64,000 nucleotides of DNA from Planktophila sp965267775 (lineage in GTDB: Bacteria; Actinomycetota; Actinomycetes; Nanopelagicales; Nanopelagicaceae), in NCBI GenBank assembly GCA_965267775.1, contig OZ254140.1, forward strand, positions 992,001-1,056,000. The letters run 5' to 3'. Position 1 is the stretch's first letter; each line of letters opens with the position of its first letter. Shown piece by piece: positions 1-8,324 of the stretch. A program made the position numbers and the translations under genes. The notes under the pieces are model-generated. The model saw only the letters and a list, made by a program, of their open reading frames with translations, was not told where the DNA came from and did no database searches.

Positions 1-838
1 GTAAGTGCAAGACAGCGTTTGTTGAACCACCGAGGGCCATAACAGCTGTGATTGCATTTTCAAATGCCTTCTTCGTCAAGATATCGCGAGTGGTAATTCC
101 CTTAGCGATCAAGTTAACGACTGCAGCACCGGCAGCTTCTGAGTAACCATCGCGACGACGATCTACTGCAGGAGGCGCAGCTGAACCTGGAAGTGAGAGA
201 CCAATCGCCTCTCCCACAGTTGCCATTGTGTTCGCTGTATACATTCCGCCACATGCACCTTCACCTGGGCAGATTGCCTTCTCAATCTCTTCAACGCGTT
301 CTTTGGTAATGAGCCCACGTGCACATGCACCGACCGCTTCAAATGCATCGATGATCGTGACATCTTTTCCATCAACCTGACCTGGAAGAGTTGAACCTGC
401 ATAGACAAAAACTGCTGCAACATCGATACGTGCTGCAGCCATCATCATTCCTGGAAGCGACTTATCGCATCCAGCGAACATCACCATTCCATCGAGACGC
501 TCTGCCTGCATTACCGTTTCAACAGAATCTGCAATGACCTCGCGCGATACCAAAGAGAAGTGCATTCCTTCATGGCCCATTGAGATTCCATCAGAGACAG
601 AGATGGTTCCAAATTGCATAGGGAATCCACCAGCATCGATAACGCCCTTGCGTGATGCAGTTGCAAGACGAGCCAATGAGAGGTTGCATGGAGTGATCTC
701 ATTCCATGAAGAGACGACGCCAATCTGTGGCTTTACCCAATCTTCATCGCCCATACCTACTGCGCGGAGCATTCCTCGGGCTGGTGCGCGCTCGAGACCA
801 TCTGTTACAAGACCTGAGCGGGGTTTCATCGTCGACAT
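1..838 (-). CDS. ilvD: Dihydroxy-acid dehydratase IlvD (N-terminal part, cut by window start)
   Basis: Dehydrates 2,3-dihydroxy-3-methylbutanoate/pentanoate to the 2-oxo acids in valine, leucine and isoleucine synthesis (cytoplasmic Fe-S enzyme). About 279 residues are visible and the reading frame is open to the window edge. The family signature CDKSLPGMMMA lies near residue 124, and a second block PGEGACGGMYTANTMA near residue 191. C51, C124 and C196 match the three cluster-ligand cysteines of the family. The start chosen is the ATG at 838, which sits 6 nt from a TAGAAT hexamer and has no Shine-Dalgarno, so it is probably leaderless; an in-frame ATG at 829 is the alternative. It is divergent from the MFS gene at 968. 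The C-terminal half is missing only because of the window boundary. Confidence 0.95.
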   Translation of the reverse strand, partial: MSTMKPRSGLVTDGLERAPARGMLRAVGMGDEDWVKPQIGVVSSWNEITPCNLSLARLATASRKGVIDAGGFPMQFGTISVSDGISMGHEGMHFSLVSREVIADSVETVMQAERLDGMVMFAGCDKSLPGMMMAAARIDVAAVFVYAGSTLPGQVDGKDVTIIDAFEAVGACARGLITKERVEEIEKAICPGEGACGGMYTANTMATVGEAIGLSLPGSAAPPAVDRRRDGYSEAAGAAVVNLIAKGITTRDILTKKAFENAITAVMALGGSTNAVLHL

Positions 839-844
839 GGGGCG

Positions 845-850
845 ATTCTA
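845..850 (-). promoter_or_regulatory. -10 element of ilvD, leaderless
   Basis: TAGAAT on the minus strand, exactly 6 nt before the ilvD ATG at 838. No clear -35 is seen and there is no Shine-Dalgarno. One of the recurring TAnnnT-N6-start arrangements in this window. Confidence 0.55.
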
Positions 851-967
851 TCTCTCATGTCTCAACGGGAGAAGTTCTTGCCCTTAAGTTAGAATTCCAC
901 TATTCAAGATGGATTCTTGATTCGATACTTATATCCGAAGCAGTACCTAACTTATTGGAGATTTTCT

Positions 968-2452
968 GTGCCAAACCAAGACCGCGACGCTCAGGGCCAC
1001 ATTAAGGGCCAAGCACCAGATCGTTGGAGAACACTTCTCGTAGTTGCAATCTCGCAGCTGATGCTCGTTCTCGATAGCTCAATTATGAATATCGCAATTC
1101 CTAGCGCGAAGATTGATCTCAAGATTTCAGATGCTAATCAGCAGTGGGTTATCACTGCATATACATTGGCATTTGGTTCACTCCTTCTTCTCGGCGGTCG
1201 CATCGGCGATTACGTCGGCCGCAAGAAGATCTTCATCGTTGGACTTATTGGTTTTGCTAGCGCATCAGCGCTCGGTGGCTTTGCTACAAACCAGGGCATG
1301 CTCTACGGATCACGTGCGCTCCAAGGTGTATTCGGTGCGCTACTTGCACCAGCAGCTCTTGCAATCATCTCTGAGACATTTAAGGTTCCTTCAGAGCGCG
1401 CAAAGGCATTCGGTGTCTTTGGTGCGATCTCTGGTGGTGGAGCAGCAATTGGCCTCATCCTCGGTGGAACACTTACAGAGTTCTTCTCATGGCGCTGGTG
1501 CCTTGGTGTTAACGCACCAATCGCAGTACTTGCAGCGATTCTCGCATTTAAGTTTGTTCATGAATCAAAGGCTGAGGGCGATAACACTTACGACATTCCT
1601 GGCGTAGTAACAGCAACGGCTGGTCTCTTCTCACTTACATATGGATTCAATCAGGCAGCAACAAATGGTTGGTCAGATGGCCACACAATCGGATTCCTTG
1701 GAGCAGCAGTTGCGCTTCTCGTGATCTTTGTCTTCATCGAGTCAAAGGTTTCAAACCCATTGATGCCACTTCGTGTTCTTACAGAGCGCAACCGTGGCGG
1801 TTCATACCTCGGTTCACTCGTTGTCGGTGCCGGCTTATTCTCAATGTTCCTCTTCCTCGGTCTCTACCTTCAGGTAGTTCTTGGATATAGCCCATTGAAG
1901 TCTGGCTTTGCATTCTTGCCATTTACAGCAGGAATCATCGTCTTCGCAGGTATCGCTTCACAGCTTCTACCTAAGTTCGGTCCTAAGCCGCTGATGGTTC
2001 CTGGACTTGTTGCTGCAGGTATCGGCCTTCTCTTGCTTACCCGCATTACACCTGAGACTTCATATGCAACACATGTTGTTCCATCACTTCTCATCATGTC
2101 GAGCGGTATGGCACTAGTCTTCATCCCGCTGACTTCAACATCACTCCATGGAATTTCAGGCCATGACACAGGTGTTGCATCTGCGATGGTCAATACATCA
2201 CAGCAGATTGGTGGCTCACTCGGTACAGCACTTCTCAATACGGTTGCAGCAACTGCGACAACTACCTATATGACTGCTAATGCAATCGCTGGAACCGATA
2301 TGCCGGGACGTTTCGCCGCTATGACTCACGGTTATACAGTCGCATTTAAGGTCAGCGCTGCGTTGCTCTTTACAGGCGCAGTTGTGCTCTTTTTCTTTAT
2401 CAATGTCGGCAAGGATTCACTTGTTGAAACTGAAGGCGCAGGAATGCACTAA
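968..2452 (+). CDS. MFS multidrug exporter, DHA2 (EmrB/QacA) family
   Basis: Predicted 14-helix proton-drug antiporter of the inner membrane, 494 residues. Family features are visible: the D1-like motif LDSSIMNIAIPS in helix 1, motif A GGRIGDYVGRKK after helix 2, and the Gly-rich motif C region GAISGGGAAIGLILGG followed by FSWRWCLGVNAPI. Substrate cannot be told from sequence. The start is set by a GGAG at 957-960 seven bases before GTG 968; an upstream in-frame ATG at 917 lacks a ribosome site and would add a non-membrane stretch. It is monocistronic, divergent from ilvD, and ends in a strong bidirectional terminator shared with gatB. The function assignment is solid at family level only. 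Confidence 0.9.
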   Translation: MPNQDRDAQGHIKGQAPDRWRTLLVVAISQLMLVLDSSIMNIAIPSAKIDLKISDANQQWVITAYTLAFGSLLLLGGRIGDYVGRKKIFIVGLIGFASASALGGFATNQGMLYGSRALQGVFGALLAPAALAIISETFKVPSERAKAFGVFGAISGGGAAIGLILGGTLTEFFSWRWCLGVNAPIAVLAAILAFKFVHESKAEGDNTYDIPGVVTATAGLFSLTYGFNQAATNGWSDGHTIGFLGAAVALLVIFVFIESKVSNPLMPLRVLTERNRGGSYLGSLVVGAGLFSMFLFLGLYLQVVLGYSPLKSGFAFLPFTAGIIVFAGIASQLLPKFGPKPLMVPGLVAAGIGLLLLTRITPETSYATHVVPSLLIMSSGMALVFIPLTSTSLHGISGHDTGVASAMVNTSQQIGGSLGTALLNTVAATATTTYMTANAIAGTDMPGRFAAMTHGYTVAFKVSAALLFTGAVVLFFFINVGKDSLVETEGAGMH

Positions 2453-2459
2453 TAGCTTC

Positions 2460-2503
2460 AAATAAGAAAGCCCGCCGAGATATTTCGGCGGGCTTTCTTA
2501 TTT
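2460..2503. terminator. Bidirectional intrinsic terminator
   Basis: Perfect inverted repeat: the GC-rich core AAGCCCGCCGA pairs with TCGGCGGGCTT around a 6-nt loop (2479-2484), extended by A/T pairs to a 19-bp stem so that either strand ends in a U-rich run. It lies between the convergent MFS gene and gatB. Confidence 0.9.
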
Positions 2504-2510
2504 CTTAAAG

Positions 2511-4010
2511 TTATTGACCTAAGAACTTGAGCAGTAACTCGCGAACCTTGGCAGCATCTGCCTGGCCCGCAGTCTCCTTCATTACGGCACCGATGAGAGC
2601 ACCAGCAGCTGGCAGGTGTCCCCCGCGTACCTTCTCTGCTGTATCTGCCTGAGCAGCACAGACCTTCTCGATTGCAGCCATGAGAGCGCCATCATCATTA
2701 ACAACCTTGATGCCGCGCTTTGCAACAACCTCAGATGGAGTTCCCTCTCCTGCGACAACGCCTTCAACAACTTGGCGAGCCAACTTATCTGTGAGTTCAC
2801 CTGATGCAACCAAGTTAATCAACTCTGCAACATGTGCTGGAGTAATTGCGAGTTCATCAATTGCAACGCCCTTATCGTTTGCAATACGTGAGACCTCACC
2901 GAGCCACCAAGTGCGAGCCTTGGTGGGATCTGCACCGAGAAGAACTGTTGCTTCGACGATATCGAGAACGTCAGCATTGACCATCGCTGCGAATTCCTTA
3001 TCAGGAACTGCCCACTGCTCTTGTAGTCGCTTGCGACGAATAGATGGGCGCTCAGGCAATTGCGCGCGTAGTGTCTCAATCCAGGCAGCATCTGGCTTTA
3101 CTGGAACCAAATCTGGATCTGGGAAGTAGCGGTAATCCTCTGCCTGTTCCTTTGAGCGACCAGAGCGGGTAAGGCCCGTATCTTCTTGGAAGTGGCGAGT
3201 CTCTTGCTTGACCTTTCCGCCAGATTCAAGAATCTCGGCGTGACGCAACATCTCACCGCGAATTGCACGTTCGACAGAGCGAAGAGAGTTAACGTTCTTT
3301 GTCTCTGAGCGAGTTCCGAGTTCGGTTGCATCCTTGAGCATCAATGAGACGTTTGCATCGCAGCGAAGTGATCCCTGCTCCATCTTTACATCTGATACAC
3401 CGAGGCCGCGAAGGATGTCGCGAAGTTCAGCAACATATGCCTTGGCAACTTCTGGTGCGTACTTACCTGTCCCAGGAACAATCTTGGTAACGATCTCAAC
3501 GAGAGGAATACCCGCGCGGTTGTAATCAAGCAGCGAGTAATCCGCACCATGGATACGACCGGTTGCTCCACCTACGTGAAGTGACTTACCTGTGTCTTCT
3601 TCCATATGTACGCGCTCGATCTCGATGCGGAACTGCTTTGGACCTTCGTCAGTATCGATCTCAACATCAACGTAACCATCGAAACAGATTGGTTCGTCAT
3701 ACTGTGAAATCTGGAAGTTCTTCGGCATATCTGGGTAGAAGTAATTTTTGCGTGCAAAGCGGCTATAAGGCGCAATGCTGCAATTGAGTGCAAGACCGAT
3801 CTTGATTGATGACTCGATCGCCTTCTCGTTTACAACTGGTAGCGCACCAGGAAGAGCCAAGCAGACAGGACATGTCTGAGTATTTGGTTCGGCACCGAAG
3901 ACGGTTGAACAAGAGCAGAACATCTTCGACTCCGTGTTGAGTTCTACATGGACTTCGAGTCCTAATACTGGGTTGTACTTTGCAACAACCTCGTCATAGT
4001 TCAGCGCCAT
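2511..4010 (-). CDS. gatB: Asp/Glu-tRNA amidotransferase subunit B
   Basis: GatB binds the mischarged Glu-tRNA(Gln) or Asp-tRNA(Asn), phosphorylates the acyl group with ATP, and receives ammonia from GatA. The protein is 499 residues, the usual family length. The N-terminal cradle begins NPVLGLEVHVELNTESKMFC and contains the conserved CPVCLALPGALPVVN block. The C-terminal YqeY-like tail domain carries GALIGAVMKE. The start chosen is ATG 4010, which shares one base with the gatA stop (TAATG) and has AGGGAGGTG just upstream; a longer in-frame start would intrude far into gatA. It is the last gene of gatC-gatA-gatB. The presence of the whole complex implies that at least one of GlnRS or AsnRS is missing from this genome. 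Confidence 0.96.
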   Translation of the reverse strand: MALNYDEVVAKYNPVLGLEVHVELNTESKMFCSCSTVFGAEPNTQTCPVCLALPGALPVVNEKAIESSIKIGLALNCSIAPYSRFARKNYFYPDMPKNFQISQYDEPICFDGYVDVEIDTDEGPKQFRIEIERVHMEEDTGKSLHVGGATGRIHGADYSLLDYNRAGIPLVEIVTKIVPGTGKYAPEVAKAYVAELRDILRGLGVSDVKMEQGSLRCDANVSLMLKDATELGTRSETKNVNSLRSVERAIRGEMLRHAEILESGGKVKQETRHFQEDTGLTRSGRSKEQAEDYRYFPDPDLVPVKPDAAWIETLRAQLPERPSIRRKRLQEQWAVPDKEFAAMVNADVLDIVEATVLLGADPTKARTWWLGEVSRIANDKGVAIDELAITPAHVAELINLVASGELTDKLARQVVEGVVAGEGTPSEVVAKRGIKVVNDDGALMAAIEKVCAAQADTAEKVRGGHLPAAGALIGAVMKETAGQADAAKVRELLLKFLGQ

Positions 4011-5509
4011 TAGTTGGCACCTCCCTTCAGGGCTGGAGCTTTTGTAATGAGCGTTCCGCCCCACTTAGATGAGAGCGCTGCTTCAAGTGCTGCACCTGCC
4101 TGGTAGAGACGCTGATCCTGCATCGCAGGTGCCATGATTTGGAAGCCGACAGGCAAGTTATCTTCATCTGCCAAACCTGCTGGAAGTGACATTCCACAGA
4201 TACCTGCAAGGTTTACCGGAATTGTCGCAACATCGCCAAGATACATGGCCATTGGGTCATCAACCTTCTCGCCAATCTTGTATGCAGTAGTTGGCGCAGT
4301 CGGTGAGACCAAGACATCTGCTGCTGCAAAGGCCTTCTTGTAATCTTCAATAATGAGCGTACGAATCTTCTGAGCGCTGCCGTAATAAGCATCGTAATAA
4401 CCAGATGAGAGAGCATATGTGCCGAGAATGATGCGGCGCTTTACTTCGCGACCAAAACCACCGTCGCGGGTTGCCGCCATTACAGCTTCAGCAGATGCTC
4501 CGCCTTCATCGCCAGTGCGAAGTCCATATCGCATCGCGTCAAAGCGAGCGAGGTTGGATGAGCATTCAGATGGAGCGATCAAGTAATAGGCAGCGAGTGC
4601 GAATTCAAAGCTAGGGCAATCTACTTCGACGATCTCTGCACCGAGAGATGCAAGGAGGTCAAGTGATTCTGTAAAGCGTGTTTGAACGCCCTTCTGATAT
4701 CCCTCACCTTGCAACTGCTTGATAACGCCGATTTTCATTCCCTTTACATCGCCACTCTTTGCAGCAGCAACGACTGAAGGAACAGCAGCGTTGATTGATG
4801 TTGCATCCTTTGCATCGTGGCCTGCGATGATCTCGTGCAACATCGCTGTATCGAGAACTGTGCGACCGAATGGTCCTGCCTGATCAAGAGATGATGAGTA
4901 AGCAATCAAACCGAAGCGAGAGACTGCTCCATATGTTGGTCGCACTCCAACGATTCCAGTGAGTGCTGCTGGTTGGCGAATCGATCCACCTGTATCTGAA
5001 CCGATTGCAAGTGGTGCTTCAAAGGCAGAGACTGCTGCAGCTGATCCACCGGAAGAACCACCTGGTGTGCGAGTGAGATCCCACGGATTAAAAGTTGGGC
5101 CATAACCACTGTTCTCAGTTGAAGAGCCCATTGCGAACTCATCCATATTGGTCTTCCCGAGGATGACAACGCCGGCATCTTTCAACTTAGAAACAACTGT
5201 CGAGTCATAAGGAGGCTTCCAGCCCTGCAAGATTTTTGATCCCGCAGTTGTTGGTACACCCTTCTGTGCAAGGACATCTTTGAGGGCAAGTGGAATACCG
5301 GCAAGTGGTGAGAGCGCCTTTCCTGCGGCGCGATCTGCATCGACTGCAGCAGCTTGCGCGAGTGCGCCATCCTTATCAACGTGAAGGAATGCTTTGACAT
5401 CGCCATCGACTGCGGTGATGCGATCAAGGTGTGATTGTGTGAGTTCTACTGAAGAGACTTCCTTTTTGGCGAGTGAAGTCGCCATCTCTGCGGCTGTCTT
5501 AAAGATCAT
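4010..5509 (-). CDS. gatA: Asp/Glu-tRNA amidotransferase subunit A (amidase)
   Basis: Glutaminase subunit of the GatCAB complex; it hydrolyses glutamine to supply ammonia to GatB. It has 499 residues. The amidase signature is present with the Ser-cisSer-Lys triad: K77 in ALKDVL, S152 in PGGSSGGSAAA and the nucleophile S176 in DTGGSIRQPA. These sit two residues earlier than in the well-studied Staphylococcus enzyme as I recall it. The start ATG at 5509 lies 3 bases after the gatC stop, with GAGAGGAG ahead of it, and the 3' end overlaps the gatB start by one base. The tight spacing indicates translational coupling in the operon. Confidence 0.97.
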   Translation of the reverse strand: MIFKTAAEMATSLAKKEVSSVELTQSHLDRITAVDGDVKAFLHVDKDGALAQAAAVDADRAAGKALSPLAGIPLALKDVLAQKGVPTTAGSKILQGWKPPYDSTVVSKLKDAGVVILGKTNMDEFAMGSSTENSGYGPTFNPWDLTRTPGGSSGGSAAAVSAFEAPLAIGSDTGGSIRQPAALTGIVGVRPTYGAVSRFGLIAYSSSLDQAGPFGRTVLDTAMLHEIIAGHDAKDATSINAAVPSVVAAAKSGDVKGMKIGVIKQLQGEGYQKGVQTRFTESLDLLASLGAEIVEVDCPSFEFALAAYYLIAPSECSSNLARFDAMRYGLRTGDEGGASAEAVMAATRDGGFGREVKRRIILGTYALSSGYYDAYYGSAQKIRTLIIEDYKKAFAAADVLVSPTAPTTAYKIGEKVDDPMAMYLGDVATIPVNLAGICGMSLPAGLADEDNLPVGFQIMAPAMQDQRLYQAGAALEAALSSKWGGTLITKAPALKGGAN

Positions 5510-5512
5510 GGC

Positions 5513-5809
5513 TTACTCCTCTCCCAAAATCTGAGGAACGCGGAAGCGTTGCTCTTCCTGTGCTGGAGCCCCCGAGAGCGCATCTGCTGGAGAGAGGCTT
5601 GGAAGTACAACATCTGGACGGGCGATATTTTCGAGCGGTTGTGGGTGCGAAGTTGCCTTCACACCATCGAGGTTGAGCTCTTGTACTCGAGCTACTGCAT
5701 CAAGGATGGTGCCGAACTGTGAAGAGAGCTCGACCAGTTCTTCCTCGGTCATCTCAATTCGTGCTAACCCTGCCAACTTTGCGACTTCATCGCGAGAGAG
5801 TGTGCTCAT
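5513..5809 (-). CDS. gatC: Asp/Glu-tRNA amidotransferase subunit C
   Basis: Small structural subunit (98 residues) that wraps around GatA and holds the GatA-GatB complex. The typical GatC start LSRDEVAKLAGLARIEMTEEE is followed by the FGTILDAVARVQELNLDGV helix and a Pro-rich linker ending RVPQILGEE. It is the first gene of gatCAB. Its ATG has no Shine-Dalgarno but is preceded by TAGAAT at a 6-nt distance, so the operon mRNA is probably leaderless. Confidence 0.95.
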   Translation of the reverse strand: MSTLSRDEVAKLAGLARIEMTEEELVELSSQFGTILDAVARVQELNLDGVKATSHPQPLENIARPDVVLPSLSPADALSGAPAQEEQRFRVPQILGEE

Positions 5810-5815
5810 GCAGCC

Positions 5816-5821
5816 ATTCTA
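5816..5821 (-). promoter_or_regulatory. -10 element of gatCAB, leaderless
   Basis: TAGAAT on the minus strand, 6 nt before the gatC ATG (5809). No Shine-Dalgarno between. The 46-bp gap to proA holds nothing else. Confidence 0.55.
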
Positions 5822-5855
5822 TAAAAGATGGCTCGATTAACGTAATTCAAAGATA

Positions 5856-7124
5856 TTAGGAGCGAATCTGCCCATTTCCGGTAACAATCCATGTGGCAGT
5901 TGTCATCGCCTCAAGCCCCATTGGGCCGCGGGCATGGAGCTTCTGATTGGAGATGCCGATCTCTGCGCCAAATCCCATCTGCTCGCCATCTGTAAATCGC
6001 GTAGATGCATTGATCATGACGGCGGCGCAATCTGCAAGTGCGATAAATCGATCCGCGCTAGCCTGATTTTCAGTGACGATCGCCTCTGTGTGATTGGTGC
6101 CGTACTTGGCGATGTGATCCGCTGCTGCATCGACAGAATCAACAACTGCAACATTCATCTCAAGGATTCCGTACTCAGTCGACCAATTCTCTTCAACTGC
6201 AGGAGTCGAAGCGATGCCAAACTTTTCTGCAACCTTCTGAACCGTTGAATCTCCATGCAATGCAACGCCAGCATCAGCGAGGGCTTTGAGAGCAAGTGGC
6301 AAGAATGTTGGAGCAATTGCCTTATGTACAAGGAGCGTCTCAGCAGCATTACAGACAGATGGACGATGAGTCTTTGAATTAAGAACAATCGGTAACGCCT
6401 TTGCGACATCTGCGAACTCATCGACAAAGACATGGCAGACGCCAGCTCCTGTCTCGATTGTTGGCACTGTGGCTTCATCGACAACCATGCGAATCAATTG
6501 CGCGCTACCTCGAGGGATAACGAGATCAACCTTGCCGCGCGCTGTCAGTAGCGCCTTTACCGTTGAGCGATCATCAGATGGAATCAATTGAAGAACTTCA
6601 GGATCAATACTCGTTGTTGCAAGCGCATCCTTCATAACATTAATTAGGATTTCGTTGCTATTACGAGCCGTCGAAGAACCTCGAAGCAGCGCTGCATTTC
6701 CAGACATTAATAGGATTACAGCTGCATCAACAGTGACATTTGGTCGCGCTTCGTAGACCATGCCAATAACGCCAAATGGAACAGTTGCTTGGCGAAGGTG
6801 CAACCCATTGGGAAGCGTGGACTCTTTAAGGGTGCGGCCAAGGGGATCAGGAAGAGCTGCAACCTGTCGTGCGCCATCTGCCATCCCCGCAACGCGAGAA
6901 TCATTGAGAAAGAGTCGATCTTGCATCTGTGGATGCATATCCTCTGCACGTGCGCTGATCATGTCGAGTTCATTTGCAGCGAGAATTTCAGTAGAGCGTG
7001 CTTCGAGCGCCTGAGCGATTGCTTGAAGCGCAGCCTTACGTTCAGCGCCACTTGCAGTAGATAGAGAACGGGCAGCCTTGCGCGCCTTATCCGCTAACTC
7101 CCCAACTAATATCGCTGAATCCAT
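5856..7124 (-). CDS. proA: Gamma-glutamyl phosphate reductase
   Basis: Second step of proline synthesis: NADPH-dependent reduction of glutamyl-5-phosphate to the semialdehyde in the cytoplasm. It has 422 residues with an aldehyde-dehydrogenase fold. Visible blocks are the VIPRGSAQLIR segment, ATVPTIETGAGVCHVFVD, and the catalytic cysteine in HRPSVCNAAETLL. It acts with ProB (9708-10823), from which it is separated by two unrelated genes. Start ATG 7124 has no Shine-Dalgarno; a TAGACT hexamer lies 7 nt upstream. The start is only 3 bp from the ATG 7128 of the divergent neighbour, so the promoters of the two genes must lie inside each other's 5' ends. Confidence 0.96.
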   Translation of the reverse strand: MDSAILVGELADKARKAARSLSTASGAERKAALQAIAQALEARSTEILAANELDMISARAEDMHPQMQDRLFLNDSRVAGMADGARQVAALPDPLGRTLKESTLPNGLHLRQATVPFGVIGMVYEARPNVTVDAAVILLMSGNAALLRGSSTARNSNEILINVMKDALATTSIDPEVLQLIPSDDRSTVKALLTARGKVDLVIPRGSAQLIRMVVDEATVPTIETGAGVCHVFVDEFADVAKALPIVLNSKTHRPSVCNAAETLLVHKAIAPTFLPLALKALADAGVALHGDSTVQKVAEKFGIASTPAVEENWSTEYGILEMNVAVVDSVDAAADHIAKYGTNHTEAIVTENQASADRFIALADCAAVMINASTRFTDGEQMGFGAEIGISNQKLHARGPMGLEAMTTATWIVTGNGQIRS

Positions 7125-7151
7125 GACATGAAGTCTACTTGGGGCTACCCT
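7123..7151 (+). promoter_or_regulatory. Promoter of the serine hydrolase gene
   Basis: ATGACA (7123-7128) and TACCCT (7146-7151) are separated by exactly 17 bp and followed 6 nt later by GTG 7158. The -35 hexamer overlaps the first two bases of the divergent proA coding sequence. It supports a leaderless GTG start over ATG 7128. Confidence 0.5.
7132..7137 (-). promoter_or_regulatory. -10 element of proA, leaderless
   Basis: TAGACT on the minus strand, 7 nt before the proA ATG (7124). It lies between the -35 and -10 of the divergent hydrolase promoter, so the two promoters are interlocked. Confidence 0.45.
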
Positions 7152-7157
7152 GCAGAT

Positions 7158-8324
7158 GTGTCTACATTAGCCAAGGTCGCCCGCAATACAGTCATAGTTC
7201 TACTCGCTCTCTATCTCGCCCTCTTCGGCTTAACGAAGGCGATTCGATATCCAGAGCCGATTGCGGCAATTAAGTTGGGACTCGCCCCCGCATCAAAGAC
7301 TCCTGATCTCATGCCGAGCCATGTCATCAAGGCCGGCGCCAAAGTCAGTGATTGGCAGATGGGCACGCCTGAACAGTTTGAGGAAGTCATCTATAACGGT
7401 AAGAAGGTTTCGTTCCAGGATTTCCTCGATACAACACATACAAATGCTTTCCTAGTTATTCGTGGTGGGAAGATCACTTACGAGTATTACAAGGAAGCGA
7501 AATATTCCTCGATGAGACTCCCCTCTTACTCTGTCGGAAAGACGATGACCTCGCTAGTTGTCGGCCAACTCATAGATCAGGGCAAGTTAAAAGAGGCAGA
7601 TACCTTTGTGAAATTCTTCCCTGAATATAAGACTGGTGGGAGCTTCGACAAGATTACGATTCAACAACTCCTCGATATGCAATCGGGTGTGGGAGTCTCA
7701 GATAATTACCCAGCGGGACCATCAGGTTGGGGCGTTGCAATCGCACAGATGTATGCAAGCACCGATATTCCATGGTTCTTAAAGCACAACCGAAAGATGG
7801 ATTTCGAGCCAGGTACTCAATCCATCTATCGAAGCGTGGATCCACAGATGATTGGCATGATCATTCAAAAGGTCACTGGTCAATCAGTCTCAGAATATTT
7901 CAGTAAGAACATCTGGCAGGTGGTTGGCGCTGAGCACGATGCAACATGGAACGTCGATAAGGTCGGCGGATATGAGAAGACCTTCTGCTGCTTCAATGCT
8001 TATGCGCGTGACTATGCCCGTATCGGCCAATTGGTAATGAATGACGGAATAGTTCCAGAGACAAAACGCCAGGTCATCAGCACTGCGTGGATGAAGCGAT
8101 TCACATCCCCCGTTACTCGCCTTGATTACAGGTGGGGTTACGGCGCATATATGTGGCATCCATACCAAGGAGTCTCATTGATGCTCGGCCTCCATGGTCA
8201 GTTTGTCTATTCAGATATCGCCAATGACACTTTGATTGTGAAGCTCAGCGATGAACCAACAGATACAGATAACTTATCGCCGATGGTTGCAGCCGTGTTG
8301 AAGCAGGTATCAGAGAAGAAATAA
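7158..8324 (+). CDS. Membrane-anchored serine hydrolase (beta-lactamase fold)
   Basis: A PF00144-type serine hydrolase (class C beta-lactamase/6-aminohexanoate-dimer hydrolase superfamily) of 388 residues. One N-terminal membrane helix (NTVIVLLALYLALFGLT) suggests an extracytoplasmic, membrane-tethered enzyme. The nucleophile motif S-V-G-K is at about residues 125-128, Y-R-S at about 224, and a His-Gly pair LGLHGQFVY near the C-terminus stands where K-T-G would be. The substrate is unknown; esterase, amidase or peptidase are all possible. The start preferred is GTG 7158 with a promoter 6 nt upstream; ATG 7128 would add ten residues but lies inside the -35 region. Its stop abuts the stop of the next gene with no gap. 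Confidence 0.85.
   Translation: MSTLAKVARNTVIVLLALYLALFGLTKAIRYPEPIAAIKLGLAPASKTPDLMPSHVIKAGAKVSDWQMGTPEQFEEVIYNGKKVSFQDFLDTTHTNAFLVIRGGKITYEYYKEAKYSSMRLPSYSVGKTMTSLVVGQLIDQGKLKEADTFVKFFPEYKTGGSFDKITIQQLLDMQSGVGVSDNYPAGPSGWGVAIAQMYASTDIPWFLKHNRKMDFEPGTQSIYRSVDPQMIGMIIQKVTGQSVSEYFSKNIWQVVGAEHDATWNVDKVGGYEKTFCCFNAYARDYARIGQLVMNDGIVPETKRQVISTAWMKRFTSPVTRLDYRWGYGAYMWHPYQGVSLMLGLHGQFVYSDIANDTLIVKLSDEPTDTDNLSPMVAAVLKQVSEKK

Noticed and set aside
917..967. Longer start (ATG 917) for the MFS gene
   Set aside because: GGAG at 957-960 sits 7 nt before GTG 968, and the extra 17 residues look like translated promoter sequence.
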